In this document: positions 1 through 6,836 of the stretch, in pieces
How the letters are laid out: every line of letters starts with the position of its first letter
Numbering within the stretch: the stretch's first letter is position 1
Origin: an uncultured Halomicronema sp.
GTDB taxonomy: Bacteria; Cyanobacteriota; Cyanobacteriia; Phormidesmidales; Phormidesmidaceae
NCBI GenBank assembly: GCA_937897665.1
Contig: CALCPB010000346.1
Coordinates: 1 to 7,516 of the forward strand
Direction: 5' to 3'
Length of the DNA: 7,516 nt
Program-made: the position numbers and the translations under genes
The notes under the pieces: model-generated
What the model was told of the DNA's origin: nothing
What the model saw: the letters and a program-made list of their open reading frames with translations, nothing else
Database searches by the model: none

Positions 1-110
<110 letters not shown>

Positions 111-294
111 CGCATCAACTGATTTAAGCTCATCACAATCATATCTCTGCGTCTTAAGGGGATGGTTTTTAGTGAAGCAGACTTTATTCCAATTGCCTCT
201 GAAAGATGACAGTTTTTTAAGGCTAACGGCGGGAATCGTGACTCGCTCAATCATCCGGCTCGATTGAGAGAAAACAGTGCTGTAAAGTGTGGAT

Positions 295-1050
295 ATGTAT
301 GATGATGACGAGCTAAAGCTTATTGACCCGGACGTCGAGTTTGACGACCCGCTGGATCACATTGATCCGGTTGGCGAAGCGGCTGAAGACCCCCAGTATG
401 ATGCTGAGGAAATGTTGCTGCTGCTGGATTCTCCCCAAGCGCAGCAGCGCATGTTGGCGGCTCGGGCTTTTTGTGAGTTAGAAGAGCCCCGAGCGATTCC
501 GCGGTTAATCGAGCTGCTGCAAGATACCTGTCCTCTGGTGCGAGTCAGTACGGCCTATGCCTTGGGTCGTAACTGCAGCGACGCTGCGATCGCGCCCCTC
601 ATTGCCCAGCTACATGATTGGAATGGCTATGTGCGTAAGGGCATTGTCTGGGCCTTGGGCAATAGTCACACCCCGGCGGCTCTTACCCCGCTCATTGATG
701 CTTTAAAGACGGATATTCCGGCGGTGCGGCTGTGGGCCGCTAGTGCTCTAGCGCAGATGGTCAACGTCAATTACGAGACGGTGGTGGCGGCGATTCCCCC
801 GATTATTGAGGTGATGCGCCGAGACCCCATCGCCGCGGTGCGGAGCAACTGTGCCTGGGCAGTGGGTCAACTGTGCCGTGAGTTGCCGTCTAACGTGGTT
901 TATGCAACGGCGATCGATGCCCTGATTGAGACCTTTGCTGAAGAGAACGATCTCGGCGTGCGAGAAGATGCGCGTACCGCCATTCTCAATGTGGGCGATC
1001 CGCGAGGGCTACAGATCATTGAAGAACTTGAGCAAGACGGCTGGTTTTAG
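295..1050 (+). CDS. HEAT-repeat domain protein with acidic N-terminus
   Basis: This 251-residue protein has a strongly acidic N-terminus (about residues 2-39, rich in D and E) followed by about six tandem helical HEAT / PBS-lyase-like repeats (roughly 37-76, 80-107, 112-138, 143-176, 179-213, 219-246). Repeat hallmarks are visible: PRAIPRLIELL, LVRVSTAYALG, YVRKGIVWALG, AVRLWAASALA, AVRSNCAWAVGQL and LGVREDARTAI. HEAT solenoids are protein-binding scaffolds. In cyanobacteria some relatives act as phycobilin lyases (CpcE/F type), but this one lacks any feature I can tie to a lyase, and its role is unknown. It ends in EELEQDGWF, as I recall for a conserved cyanobacterial family of about this length. 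I chose the ATG at 295 because relatives begin MYD; an in-frame GTG at 289 would add two residues. No strong Shine-Dalgarno sequence is seen (GAGAG near 266). The gene is soluble and cytoplasmic by composition, and it stands alone. Confidence 0.9.
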   Translation: MYDDDELKLIDPDVEFDDPLDHIDPVGEAAEDPQYDAEEMLLLLDSPQAQQRMLAARAFCELEEPRAIPRLIELLQDTCPLVRVSTAYALGRNCSDAAIAPLIAQLHDWNGYVRKGIVWALGNSHTPAALTPLIDALKTDIPAVRLWAASALAQMVNVNYETVVAAIPPIIEVMRRDPIAAVRSNCAWAVGQLCRELPSNVVYATAIDALIETFAEENDLGVREDARTAILNVGDPRGLQIIEELEQDGWF

Positions 1051-1152
1051 CGTTAAGTCGGTAGACATCCTACAAATAACGACTCCTTCCTACTTATCAG
1101 ATTTGTCCATGCTGGTTTTCCGTTCTAGGTAAATCAGGGAAAGAGACCTGAC

Positions 1153-1272
1153 TTATACCAGTTCGACAAATTACAGCTACACATACAAGTCGGCTTCGAC
1201 TTCGCTCAGCCGACGTTCCTTGAGCGGAGCCGAAAGGAAGATCTGTAGTCCAGTTTCAGAGAATTGGTATTA
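1153..1272. repeat. MITE-like palindromic intergenic element
   Basis: The ends are imperfect inverted repeats: TTATACCA at 1153-1160 matches TGGTATTA at 1265-1272 in reverse (7 of 8), and the flanking ~30 bases keep patchy complementarity (about 17 of 30), including CTACA/TGTAG. Nested inside is a strong hairpin. TTCGACTTCGCTCA (1195-1208) pairs with TGAGCGGAGCCGAA (1221-1234) with one mismatch and one G-T pair, and overlapping it GTCGGCT (1190-1196) matches AGCCGAC (1208-1214). From memory, both the TTATACCA-type ends and the TTCGACT...CGCTCA hairpin recur in cyanobacterial spacers. It encodes no transposase, so it would be a non-autonomous repeat. The boundaries are my estimate. Confidence 0.55.
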
Positions 1273-1497
1273 CCGGTGCTTCAGGGTTTGCCTATCCGAG
1301 GCCAGCACAGGATTATCACTCTGCTTTTCCCCGTTAAGAGTGGCTAACAGGGCAGAGCTTTCCAGTTGTTCCAATAGTTCATACACCCCCAACTCTGGGT
1401 GGTATCGGGCATGGCACCTGACGCTGTGATCTGCTCGTGTGGAGTAGCTGCATGGCGCAATTTTGAAAGAAAAGCAATGGATTGGGGCTGTTCTAAA
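1270..1497 (-). pseudogene. Possible remnant of a minus-strand gene (C-terminal part)
   Basis: On the minus strand one frame stays open for 75 codons from 1497 down to a TAA at 1272-1270, without a normal start codon; the frame is closed upstream by TAA at 1500-1498. The last ~48 codons look coding-like, including RYHPELGVYELLEQLESS followed by ALLATLNGEKQSDNPVLASD, which suggests an amphipathic helix and a polar tail. The stop codon lies exactly at the end of the MITE-like element, so the element may have landed in or beside the gene. I do not recognise the family. It may be chance; a degraded gene end is my inference. Confidence 0.25.
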
Positions 1498-1507
1498 TTA
1501 AGCGTGA

Positions 1508-2653
<1,146 letters not shown>

Positions 2654-2715
2654 CGATCTCTGCCTTGGTGGCATCACTTCGACAACTACTGTATTGAGCG
2701 CCGAAAATGCTTAAT

Positions 2716-2751
2716 CAAAAGCCTCACGATCGCGCGATCGTGAGGCTTTTG
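2716..2751. terminator. Perfect 36-bp palindrome, bidirectional terminator
   Basis: The sequence from 2716 to 2751 is perfectly self-complementary: an 18-base arm beginning CAAAAGCCTCACGATCG mirrored without a mismatch, with A4 on the left and T4 on the right. It lies between the convergent 3' ends of gap1 (62 bases away) and the PEP-CTERM gene (48 bases away). A GC-rich stem with A-tract and T-tract flanks can terminate transcription in both directions. The core carries two overlapping CGATCG units (HIP1-like). The T-run is short (four), so efficiency is uncertain. Confidence 0.8.
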
Positions 2752-2799
2752 CATGCGTCGAAAACGGTTTGAATAGGCTTATGATCGCCCGCTCAGACC

Positions 2800-3591
2800 C
2801 TAAGCAGTTTTTTGATCGCGGCGACGCTTGAGACCGTATCCTGCCCCCAGAGCGACCATTGCCCCCAGCAGCGTAGCGGGCTCAGGAATGCTCTCACTAT
2901 CGTTAAAGCTACCGAGTTTGAGCTGAGCGGCTAGGCGTGAGCGATCGGGAATTCGGCCTGCCCAACTCAAGGGTTGTTCTCCTTTAAGAGAGATGGAGCC
3001 GGAGAGGTCAGAGATCAACAGGTAATCAACATCACGAGGGCCACCCTGGGTAAAGAAAGATGCCAAATCGGGCAGTGCCTGAAAGCCGCTGCCGTCATCC
3101 AGCATCAGATTCTCTAAACTCATGCTGCTGCTGGTCGTACTGTTGCTACCCGTGCCCTTACCTTGAGCGTTGGTTCTGATGTAGATACCGTTAGGACTCT
3201 CAGCATTGACGGTGGCGTTTAACAGTTCGCCATCGACGGTGTAAGCAATCTCACCGGTGAGCGCGTTGTATGACAAGTGGAACTCGACCGTTTCGCCTGA
3301 TGTCCAATCAAGTTGCCCTTCGGCCAAAGGCAGACCGCCGACTAAGCCAGTGCCTCCAGCATTGGGAACGAGAGCATCGTTGATGCCAAGTTCTCGTTCG
3401 CTGCCCGTGAATCCAGCTCGGCTTTCGGCCACAAACAGCTCAGAAAAATCACCGTCTAAAATGAGCTGATTGAATTGTTGATCAGTAATGTTGCTCGGGG
3501 CGACGACGAAGGCTTGGGCGGGGGCGATCGCGGCACCGACGATGAGAGTCGTACTACCGATTAATGCAGCAAAAGTGTGATTAGGCATCAT
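2800..3591 (-). CDS. PEP-CTERM sorted secreted protein (choice-of-anchor W-like)
   Basis: The 263-residue precursor has an N-terminal signal peptide (hydrophobic residues 7-23, likely cut after AQA at 25-27) and a classic C-terminal PEP-CTERM tripartite tail: PEP at 236-238, a hydrophobic helix at about 239-254 and the basic cluster KRRR at 255-258. Known biology: such proteins are exported by Sec, then recognised and cleaved by an exosortase (EpsH/XrtA type), often in exopolysaccharide-producing bacteria. The middle has no cysteine. Its pattern (FVAESRAGF, DWTSGETVEFHLSYN, NGIYIRTNAQG, DVDYLLISDLSG, SWAGRIPDRSRLA) reminds me of the beta-rich 'choice-of-anchor W' proteins, recalled from memory. 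The n-region MMPNHT lacks the usual Lys/Arg; no upstream in-frame start would supply one. AGGAAG (3602-3607 in minus orientation) lies 10 bases before the first ATG; the second ATG at 3588 is an alternative start. No exosortase or polysaccharide gene is in the window. Confidence 0.88.
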   Translation of the reverse strand: MMPNHTFAALIGSTTLIVGAAIAPAQAFVVAPSNITDQQFNQLILDGDFSELFVAESRAGFTGSERELGINDALVPNAGGTGLVGGLPLAEGQLDWTSGETVEFHLSYNALTGEIAYTVDGELLNATVNAESPNGIYIRTNAQGKGTGSNSTTSSSMSLENLMLDDGSGFQALPDLASFFTQGGPRDVDYLLISDLSGSISLKGEQPLSWAGRIPDRSRLAAQLKLGSFNDSESIPEPATLLGAMVALGAGYGLKRRRDQKTA

Positions 3592-4024
3592 AGGACGAAG
3601 GCTTCCTGCAGCACAGAATGTTCTTATAGATACAAAATAGCCAGTCGATCCCGATTTCTCGGGCAGGCCTGTCGAGAGTTGATAAAATCAACAACTTCAG
3701 TACAAATACATAAAAGCTTGATGAAGTCCCTTTGAGTGGCGCAGGTCTGTCCTAGAACGTTCTGGACTTAATTGATGACACGCCTCAGCACCGAGTCGTT
3801 TGATGCTGCCGCTTGGCACCGTCAGGGGGCTGCGGCACTAGCCGTCAAAGAGGCTGGCTCAGGAGTTTTCAACGATTTCTCAAAAAATGTGCAGTCTGTT
3901 CCTCGAAAATGTGACTCTAGAGAAATCTGTCCCTGCGCCAGGGAATGTCCTAACGGCTGCAGGATGCCCTCGCCTATGGGCTTTGATTTCTGTTCAAGCG
4001 TCACTCAGGTTGCCGCGGTTTATG
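3592..4024. other. Divergent spacer with two small palindromes
   Basis: This spacer lies between the divergent PEP-CTERM and ATP-grasp genes and should carry both promoters, but I see no clear -35/-10 pair. It contains GTTGAT-AAA-ATCAAC (3678-3692) and the perfect 10-mer AGAACGTTCT (3754-3763); either could be an operator. The open frames crossing it (from 3772 and 3887) show no protein-like pattern before 4022. Confidence 0.35.
3602..3607 (-). promoter_or_regulatory. Ribosome binding site of the PEP-CTERM gene
   Basis: Read on the minus strand this is AGGAAG, 10 bases ahead of the ATG at 3591 and 13 ahead of the ATG at 3588. It favours the first of the two adjacent start codons. Confidence 0.5.
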
Positions 4025-4726
4025 ATGTTCGACACCTTTACGGCGACAGCCGAGTCTTCTGTCCAGTTTCAAGCTTTGCAAACCCGACTCAAAACGCTGT
4101 GGCGATCGCCCGATGAGTTTGACGCACGCAACTGCCAGGTTTTGATCGTGCCGTCTCTTAGCCTTGACCAGTCGGAACTGCAAAAAATTGCCGGAGCCCA
4201 TTACTACGAAGAGCGCCTACTCTTTTCTCTGGCGCGGCTGCGGAATCCCCATACGCGGCTGATTTATGTCACCTCACAGCCATTGCATCCCAGTATTGTT
4301 GATTATTATTTGGAACTGCTGCCCGGCATTCCAAGTTCCCATGCGCGCGATCGCCTTGATCTGTTTGCCACCTACGACGCTTCTCACAAACCCCTGACCC
4401 AAAAACTGCTTGAACGGCCTCGCCTGCTCGAAAAAATTCGCGACAGCTTAGAGGCTGAACGAGTCTATATGGTGTGCTTTAACTCGACGCCGCTAGAACG
4501 GGAACTCGCTCTGCAGCTAGGCATTCCCCTGCTGGCTCTCGACCCCGATCTCTTGCATTGGGGTACTAATAGCGGCAGGCGACAGATCTTTGCCGAGTGC
4601 GGCGTGCCCCACCCCGATGGCAGCGAATTAGTCCACACTGCGGATGATTTGGCCGAGGTCGCCGCTGATCTCTGGGAACGACAGCCCCATCTCAAACGCA
4701 TCGTCATCAAGCTCGATCAAGGGTAA
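4025..4726 (+). CDS. ATP-grasp ligase, N-terminal part (ends at premature stop)
   Basis: If translated as written, this piece yields 233 residues: the pre-ATP-grasp domain and the beginning of the ATP-binding fold. Recognisable blocks are VLIVPSLSLDQ (38-48), HYYEERLLFSLARLR (59-73), TRLIYVTSQPLHPSIVDYYL (77-96), SHARDRL (104-110), LLHWGTNSGRRQIFAECGVP (177-196) and the last strand RIVIKLDQG before TAA. The open frame extends back to 3887, but those extra 45 codons look non-coding; the MMFDTF start at 4022/4025 fits relatives. Alone it lacks the catalytic metal-binding half, so it should be inactive as a ligase. Confidence 0.75.
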   Translation: MFDTFTATAESSVQFQALQTRLKTLWRSPDEFDARNCQVLIVPSLSLDQSELQKIAGAHYYEERLLFSLARLRNPHTRLIYVTSQPLHPSIVDYYLELLPGIPSSHARDRLDLFATYDASHKPLTQKLLERPRLLEKIRDSLEAERVYMVCFNSTPLERELALQLGIPLLALDPDLLHWGTNSGRRQIFAECGVPHPDGSELVHTADDLAEVAADLWERQPHLKRIVIKLDQG

Positions 4727-5563
4727 TCGGGGGAAGGCAATGCCCTGTTAGATCTGCGGTCTTTAGCTGAGGCCGCCCCCCCTTCAGGCAGTCGCAGCAC
4801 TCGTGTCAAGCAGTTGGGCCAAGCCCTGCGACAGCTCCGGTTTCAGTGCAAGAGCGAAACCTGGGAATATTTTGAGCAGAAAATTCACGGGCTGGGCGCG
4901 ATCGCTGAGGCCTTTATCGAAGGGGAACAGAAGCGATCGCCGAGCGTGCAGGGGCATATTAATCCGTTAGGTGAGGTCGAAATGCTCTCGACCCACGATC
5001 AGGTATTGGGTGGTCCCGATGGCCAAATTTTTCTGGGCTGCTCTTTTCCGGCGGATGCTGACTATCGTCTGCGGATTCAAGCAATGGGCTCAGCCGTCGG
5101 TCAATGTCTGGCTCAAAAGGGCGCACTCGAACGCTATGGCGTTGATTTCGTGGCCGTCTATCAGCCCGATCAAAGCCCTAATTGGGAGCTGCATGCGATC
5201 GAAATTAACCTGCGCAAAGGGGGCACGACTCATCCGTTTATGGCGCTCAAATTGCTAACCAACGGCCAATACAACGCTAAAGACGGACTGTTCTACACGC
5301 GTCGCGGCCAAGCCAAGTTTTATCGCGCTTCCGACAATCTGCACAAACCAGCTTATCGGGGGCTGTTGCCCAGCGATCTGATGGACATCATCGTCAGCGA
5401 TCGCCTGCATTTCAACAGTATTGAAGGCGTCGGCGCGGCCTTTCACCTGATGGGCTGTCTCTCGGAATATGGCAAGCTGGGGCTCACCTCTATCGGCAAC
5501 TCACCGGCCCAAGCAGAAGAGATTTACGCGCAGGTAGTCGAGTCTCTCGATCGCGCCACTTAA
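4727..5563 (+). CDS. ATP-grasp ligase, C-terminal part (same frame, after premature stop)
   Basis: This 278-codon stretch continues in exactly the frame of the preceding part. It begins SGEGNALLDLRSL, the remainder of the glycine-rich loop. It then carries the ATP-grasp core (EAFIEGEQKRSPSVQGHINP, QVLGGPDGQIFLGC, RYGVDFVAVY, HAIEINLRKGGTTHPFM) and the PGM1-type C-terminal segment (LLPSDLMDIIVSDRLHFNSI, GAAFHLMGCLSEYGKLGLTS). The only early in-frame start is TTG at 4814, inside the conserved VKQLGQALR context and without a Shine-Dalgarno, so independent initiation is unlikely. Intact catalytic residues show that the region was under selection until recently. Confidence 0.7.
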   Translation, partial: SGEGNALLDLRSLAEAAPPSGSRSTRVKQLGQALRQLRFQCKSETWEYFEQKIHGLGAIAEAFIEGEQKRSPSVQGHINPLGEVEMLSTHDQVLGGPDGQIFLGCSFPADADYRLRIQAMGSAVGQCLAQKGALERYGVDFVAVYQPDQSPNWELHAIEINLRKGGTTHPFMALKLLTNGQYNAKDGLFYTRRGQAKFYRASDNLHKPAYRGLLPSDLMDIIVSDRLHFNSIEGVGAAFHLMGCLSEYGKLGLTSIGNSPAQAEEIYAQVVESLDRAT

Positions 5564-5798
5564 ATTGCTCATAGGGCACTCTTCAGCATCAAGACCACAA
5601 TCAAGGAAGCCGCTGTTCAGAGTATCCCCTGGGGAAAATAAAGATCCAAAACTCCCTGTGGAACTAATGCGTGATTTTTCTGATAAATCAAACGACATAA
5701 TTTGGGCATCAATGGCTATTAACCATTGATGCCCAAATTGAAAAATGACAGCATTTCCTGTTTGTAAGTTGGCCAAAACGGCCTAATACACCAACAGC
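5564..5798. other. Spacer after the ATP-grasp gene, no gene seen
   Basis: I find no coding region here. CCCCTGGGG near 5628 is too short to call a terminator. The main feature is the perfect hairpin at 5699-5739. A 91-codon minus-strand frame (5501-5776) starts with TTG, runs through the palindrome and into the ATP-grasp gene antisense, and has no family pattern. Confidence 0.5.
5699..5739. repeat. Perfect 17-bp inverted repeat (hairpin)
   Basis: AATTTGGGCATCAATGG (5699-5715) is mirrored exactly by 5723-5739 around the 7-base loop CTATTAA. No T-tract follows on either strand, so it does not look like an intrinsic terminator. A perfect stem of this length is under selection or recently made; it could be the core of a small non-autonomous element. 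Confidence 0.75.
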
Positions 5799-6012
5799 AT
5801 CCAAACGACTCTTTTGAGTGATTTCCTCGCTGTTGTACTCTTTTTTCTAGAGATGTTTAGACATTGCGACTGTGGCATAGTGCCCAGTGAAATGCCTAAT
5901 TCAGAGCTCCCTAAAGAAAATGAGAGGAAATATCAAAATTTGGTTGGATGCTGTGATGTTTGATGAAATCGAATCAGACGTTAAATCGATGCGTAATCTC
6001 CTATTTAACGTA
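5799..6012 (+). repeat. Tandem array copy 1 (diverged), candidate structured RNA unit
   Basis: This is the first unit of a three-copy tandem array, roughly three quarters identical by eye to copies 2 and 3. Three helices can be drawn. P1 is TGATTTCCTC (5819-5828) with GAGGAA-AT-ATCA (5924-5935, AT bulged). P2 is TTAGACAT (5857-5864) with ATGCCTAA (5892-5899), topped by ACTG-t-GGCA/TGCCCAGT (5869-5888). P3 is ACGTTAAAT (5978-5986) with ATTTAACGT (6003-6011). P2 lies inside P1, and P3 follows. The same three helices exist in copies 2 and 3 despite sequence differences. Whether it is transcribed, and from which strand, is unknown. A 36-codon frame inside it (ATG 5853) is not kept in the other copies. 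Confidence 0.75.
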
Positions 6013-6227
6013 AATTGAATCCAAGCGATTCTTCTGAGTGATTTCCTCATTGCGATGTTCTTCTTCCCAGAGATGCTTAGATATCGTGACCGTAGCGTTG
6101 AGTCAAATATCTAATCCAGAGCTCCCCAAAGAAAATTAAGAGGAAGTATCAAAAACTTGGCTGGATACTGTAGCGTTAGGTGAAATCGAATCAGACGTTA
6201 AATCGATGAGTGACCTCCTATTTAACG
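6013..6227 (+). repeat. Tandem array copy 2 (215-bp unit)
   Basis: This unit is identical to copy 3 over all 215 bases as far as I can read. Helices: P1 TGATTTCCTC (6039-6048) with GAGGAA-GT-ATCA (6140-6151). P2 TTAGATAT (6077-6084) with ATATCTAA (6107-6114), with inner TGAC/GTCA (6087-6090/6102-6105). P3 CGTTAAAT with ATTTAACG (6196-6203/6220-6227). Compared with copy 1, a C-G pair in P2 is T-A here, so pairing is kept while the sequence changes. No open frame is shared with copy 1 because a 5-base gap shifts the reading. Confidence 0.85.
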
Positions 6228-6442
6228 AATTGAATCCAAGCGATTCTTCTGAGTGATTTCCTCATTGCGATGTTCTTCTTCCCAGAGATGCTTAGATATC
6301 GTGACCGTAGCGTTGAGTCAAATATCTAATCCAGAGCTCCCCAAAGAAAATTAAGAGGAAGTATCAAAAACTTGGCTGGATACTGTAGCGTTAGGTGAAA
6401 TCGAATCAGACGTTAAATCGATGAGTGACCTCCTATTTAACG
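6228..6442 (+). repeat. Tandem array copy 3 (215-bp unit)
   Basis: This is an exact repeat of copy 2, directly abutting it. P1 is 6254-6263 with 6355-6366, P2 is 6292-6299 with 6322-6329, and P3 is 6410-6418 with 6435-6443 (restored to nine pairs by the T at 6443, as in copy 1). The exact identity points to a recent tandem duplication, or to an assembly duplication. Confidence 0.85.
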
Positions 6443-6836
6443 TGAACTGATCTTTCGATCTGAAACCGGAGCTTTTAACTCCTTGCCAACAATATAGAAC
6501 TCTAATCTGACAAACACAAAGCCCTTGCAACTAAACTTTATGCTCCGATTAATTCGCCTTTAAGGCTGTGTCGGTCTGGGCATGAGTGGGGCGGGAATTT
6601 GATTCGTGCCAGCGGTCTTATGATTGAGAAAGCCGCCGATGGCGGATGCGGGCATGGTTCGATGAATGCCTTGGATGCCGACGACTAGGATTGGGCGACG
6701 GTGATTGTGCGGTTAGTAACCACTGATCGATCGCTACCAGCCTGGTGAGCCGGCTCAGTGGCCTCTGATTGAGAGACCCGTCATCGTCGGGTCGGGCGGT
6801 GAGCCAGTTAAGTAAAGTCAAAGTCGAGAATCGGTG
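6443..6836. other. Unassigned, hairpin-rich spacer before the DUF4332 gene
   Basis: No convincing gene is present. From about 6600 GC rises and short hairpins crowd together: CCGCC-GAT-GGCGG (6633-6645), GGCAT/ATGCC (6651-6670), GGTT-AGT-AACC (6711-6721), CCACTGA/TCAGTGG (6720-6726/6755-6761, enclosing ACCAGCCTGGT) and GACCCG/CGGGTC (6775-6780/6788-6793). A plus-strand frame open from about 6506 to TAG at 6686-6688 has no recognisable family. This could be a 5' leader, a decayed gene or a repeat remnant; the sequence does not decide. Confidence 0.3.

Larger units (their letters stand above)
4025..5563 (+). pseudogene. PGM1-like ATP-grasp peptide ligase gene interrupted by one in-frame TAA
   Basis: Reading straight through gives a 512-codon product of the length and architecture of cyanobacterial 'peptide ligase PGM1-related' ATP-grasp proteins: a pre-ATP-grasp N-domain (to about residue 200), an ATP-grasp core and a PGM1-type C-terminal region (about 450-512). 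ATP-grasp ligases activate a carboxylate as acyl-phosphate and join it to an amine; PGM1 of Streptomyces joins a small acid to a peptide in pheganomycin synthesis. The substrate here is unknown. The only defect is TAA at 4724-4726 (codon 234), between KLDQG and SGEGNA, in the glycine-rich nucleotide-binding loop. Frame, codon use and motifs (VDF, and EINLRKGG with Glu393/Asn395 as likely metal ligands) are intact on both sides. That points to a very recent nonsense change, a sequence error or, less likely, recoding. The start is ATG 4025 or 4022; there is no strong Shine-Dalgarno. Confidence 0.75.

Noticed and set aside
3887..4021. 45-codon N-terminal extension of the ATP-grasp gene
   Set aside because: The extension does not look like the family, whose proteins begin near MFDTF. 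The sequence is Leu/Pro/Cys-mixed, so the ATG at 4022/4025 is preferred.
3772..4116. 114-codon plus-strand ORF in the divergent spacer
   Set aside because: It has no family pattern and overlaps the true start of the ATP-grasp gene out of frame.
4724..4726. Programmed recoding (selenocysteine, pyrrolysine or readthrough) at the premature stop
   Set aside because: The codon is TAA, not TGA or TAG. I see no recoding structure downstream, and a reactive special residue is not expected in this loop.
5699..5739. Intrinsic terminator of the ATP-grasp gene
   Set aside because: The stem is perfect, but no T-tract follows on either strand.
5501..5776. 91-codon minus-strand ORF
   Set aside because: It starts with TTG, runs through the perfect palindrome and antisense into a conserved gene, and shows no family signal.
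5853..5963. 36-codon ORF within tandem copy 1 (MFRHCDCG...)
   Set aside because: Copies 2 and 3 have an in-frame TAA and a 5-base gap in the matching region, so the frame is not conserved while the helices are.
5799..6442. CRISPR array
   Set aside because: The repeat unit is about 215 bp and directly abutting, with no spacers and no cas gene.
6651..6670. tRNA T-arm-like sequence (GGTTCGAT in a GGCAT/ATGCC stem)
   Set aside because: There is no matching acceptor, anticodon or D arm around it. No tRNA or rRNA was found anywhere in the window.
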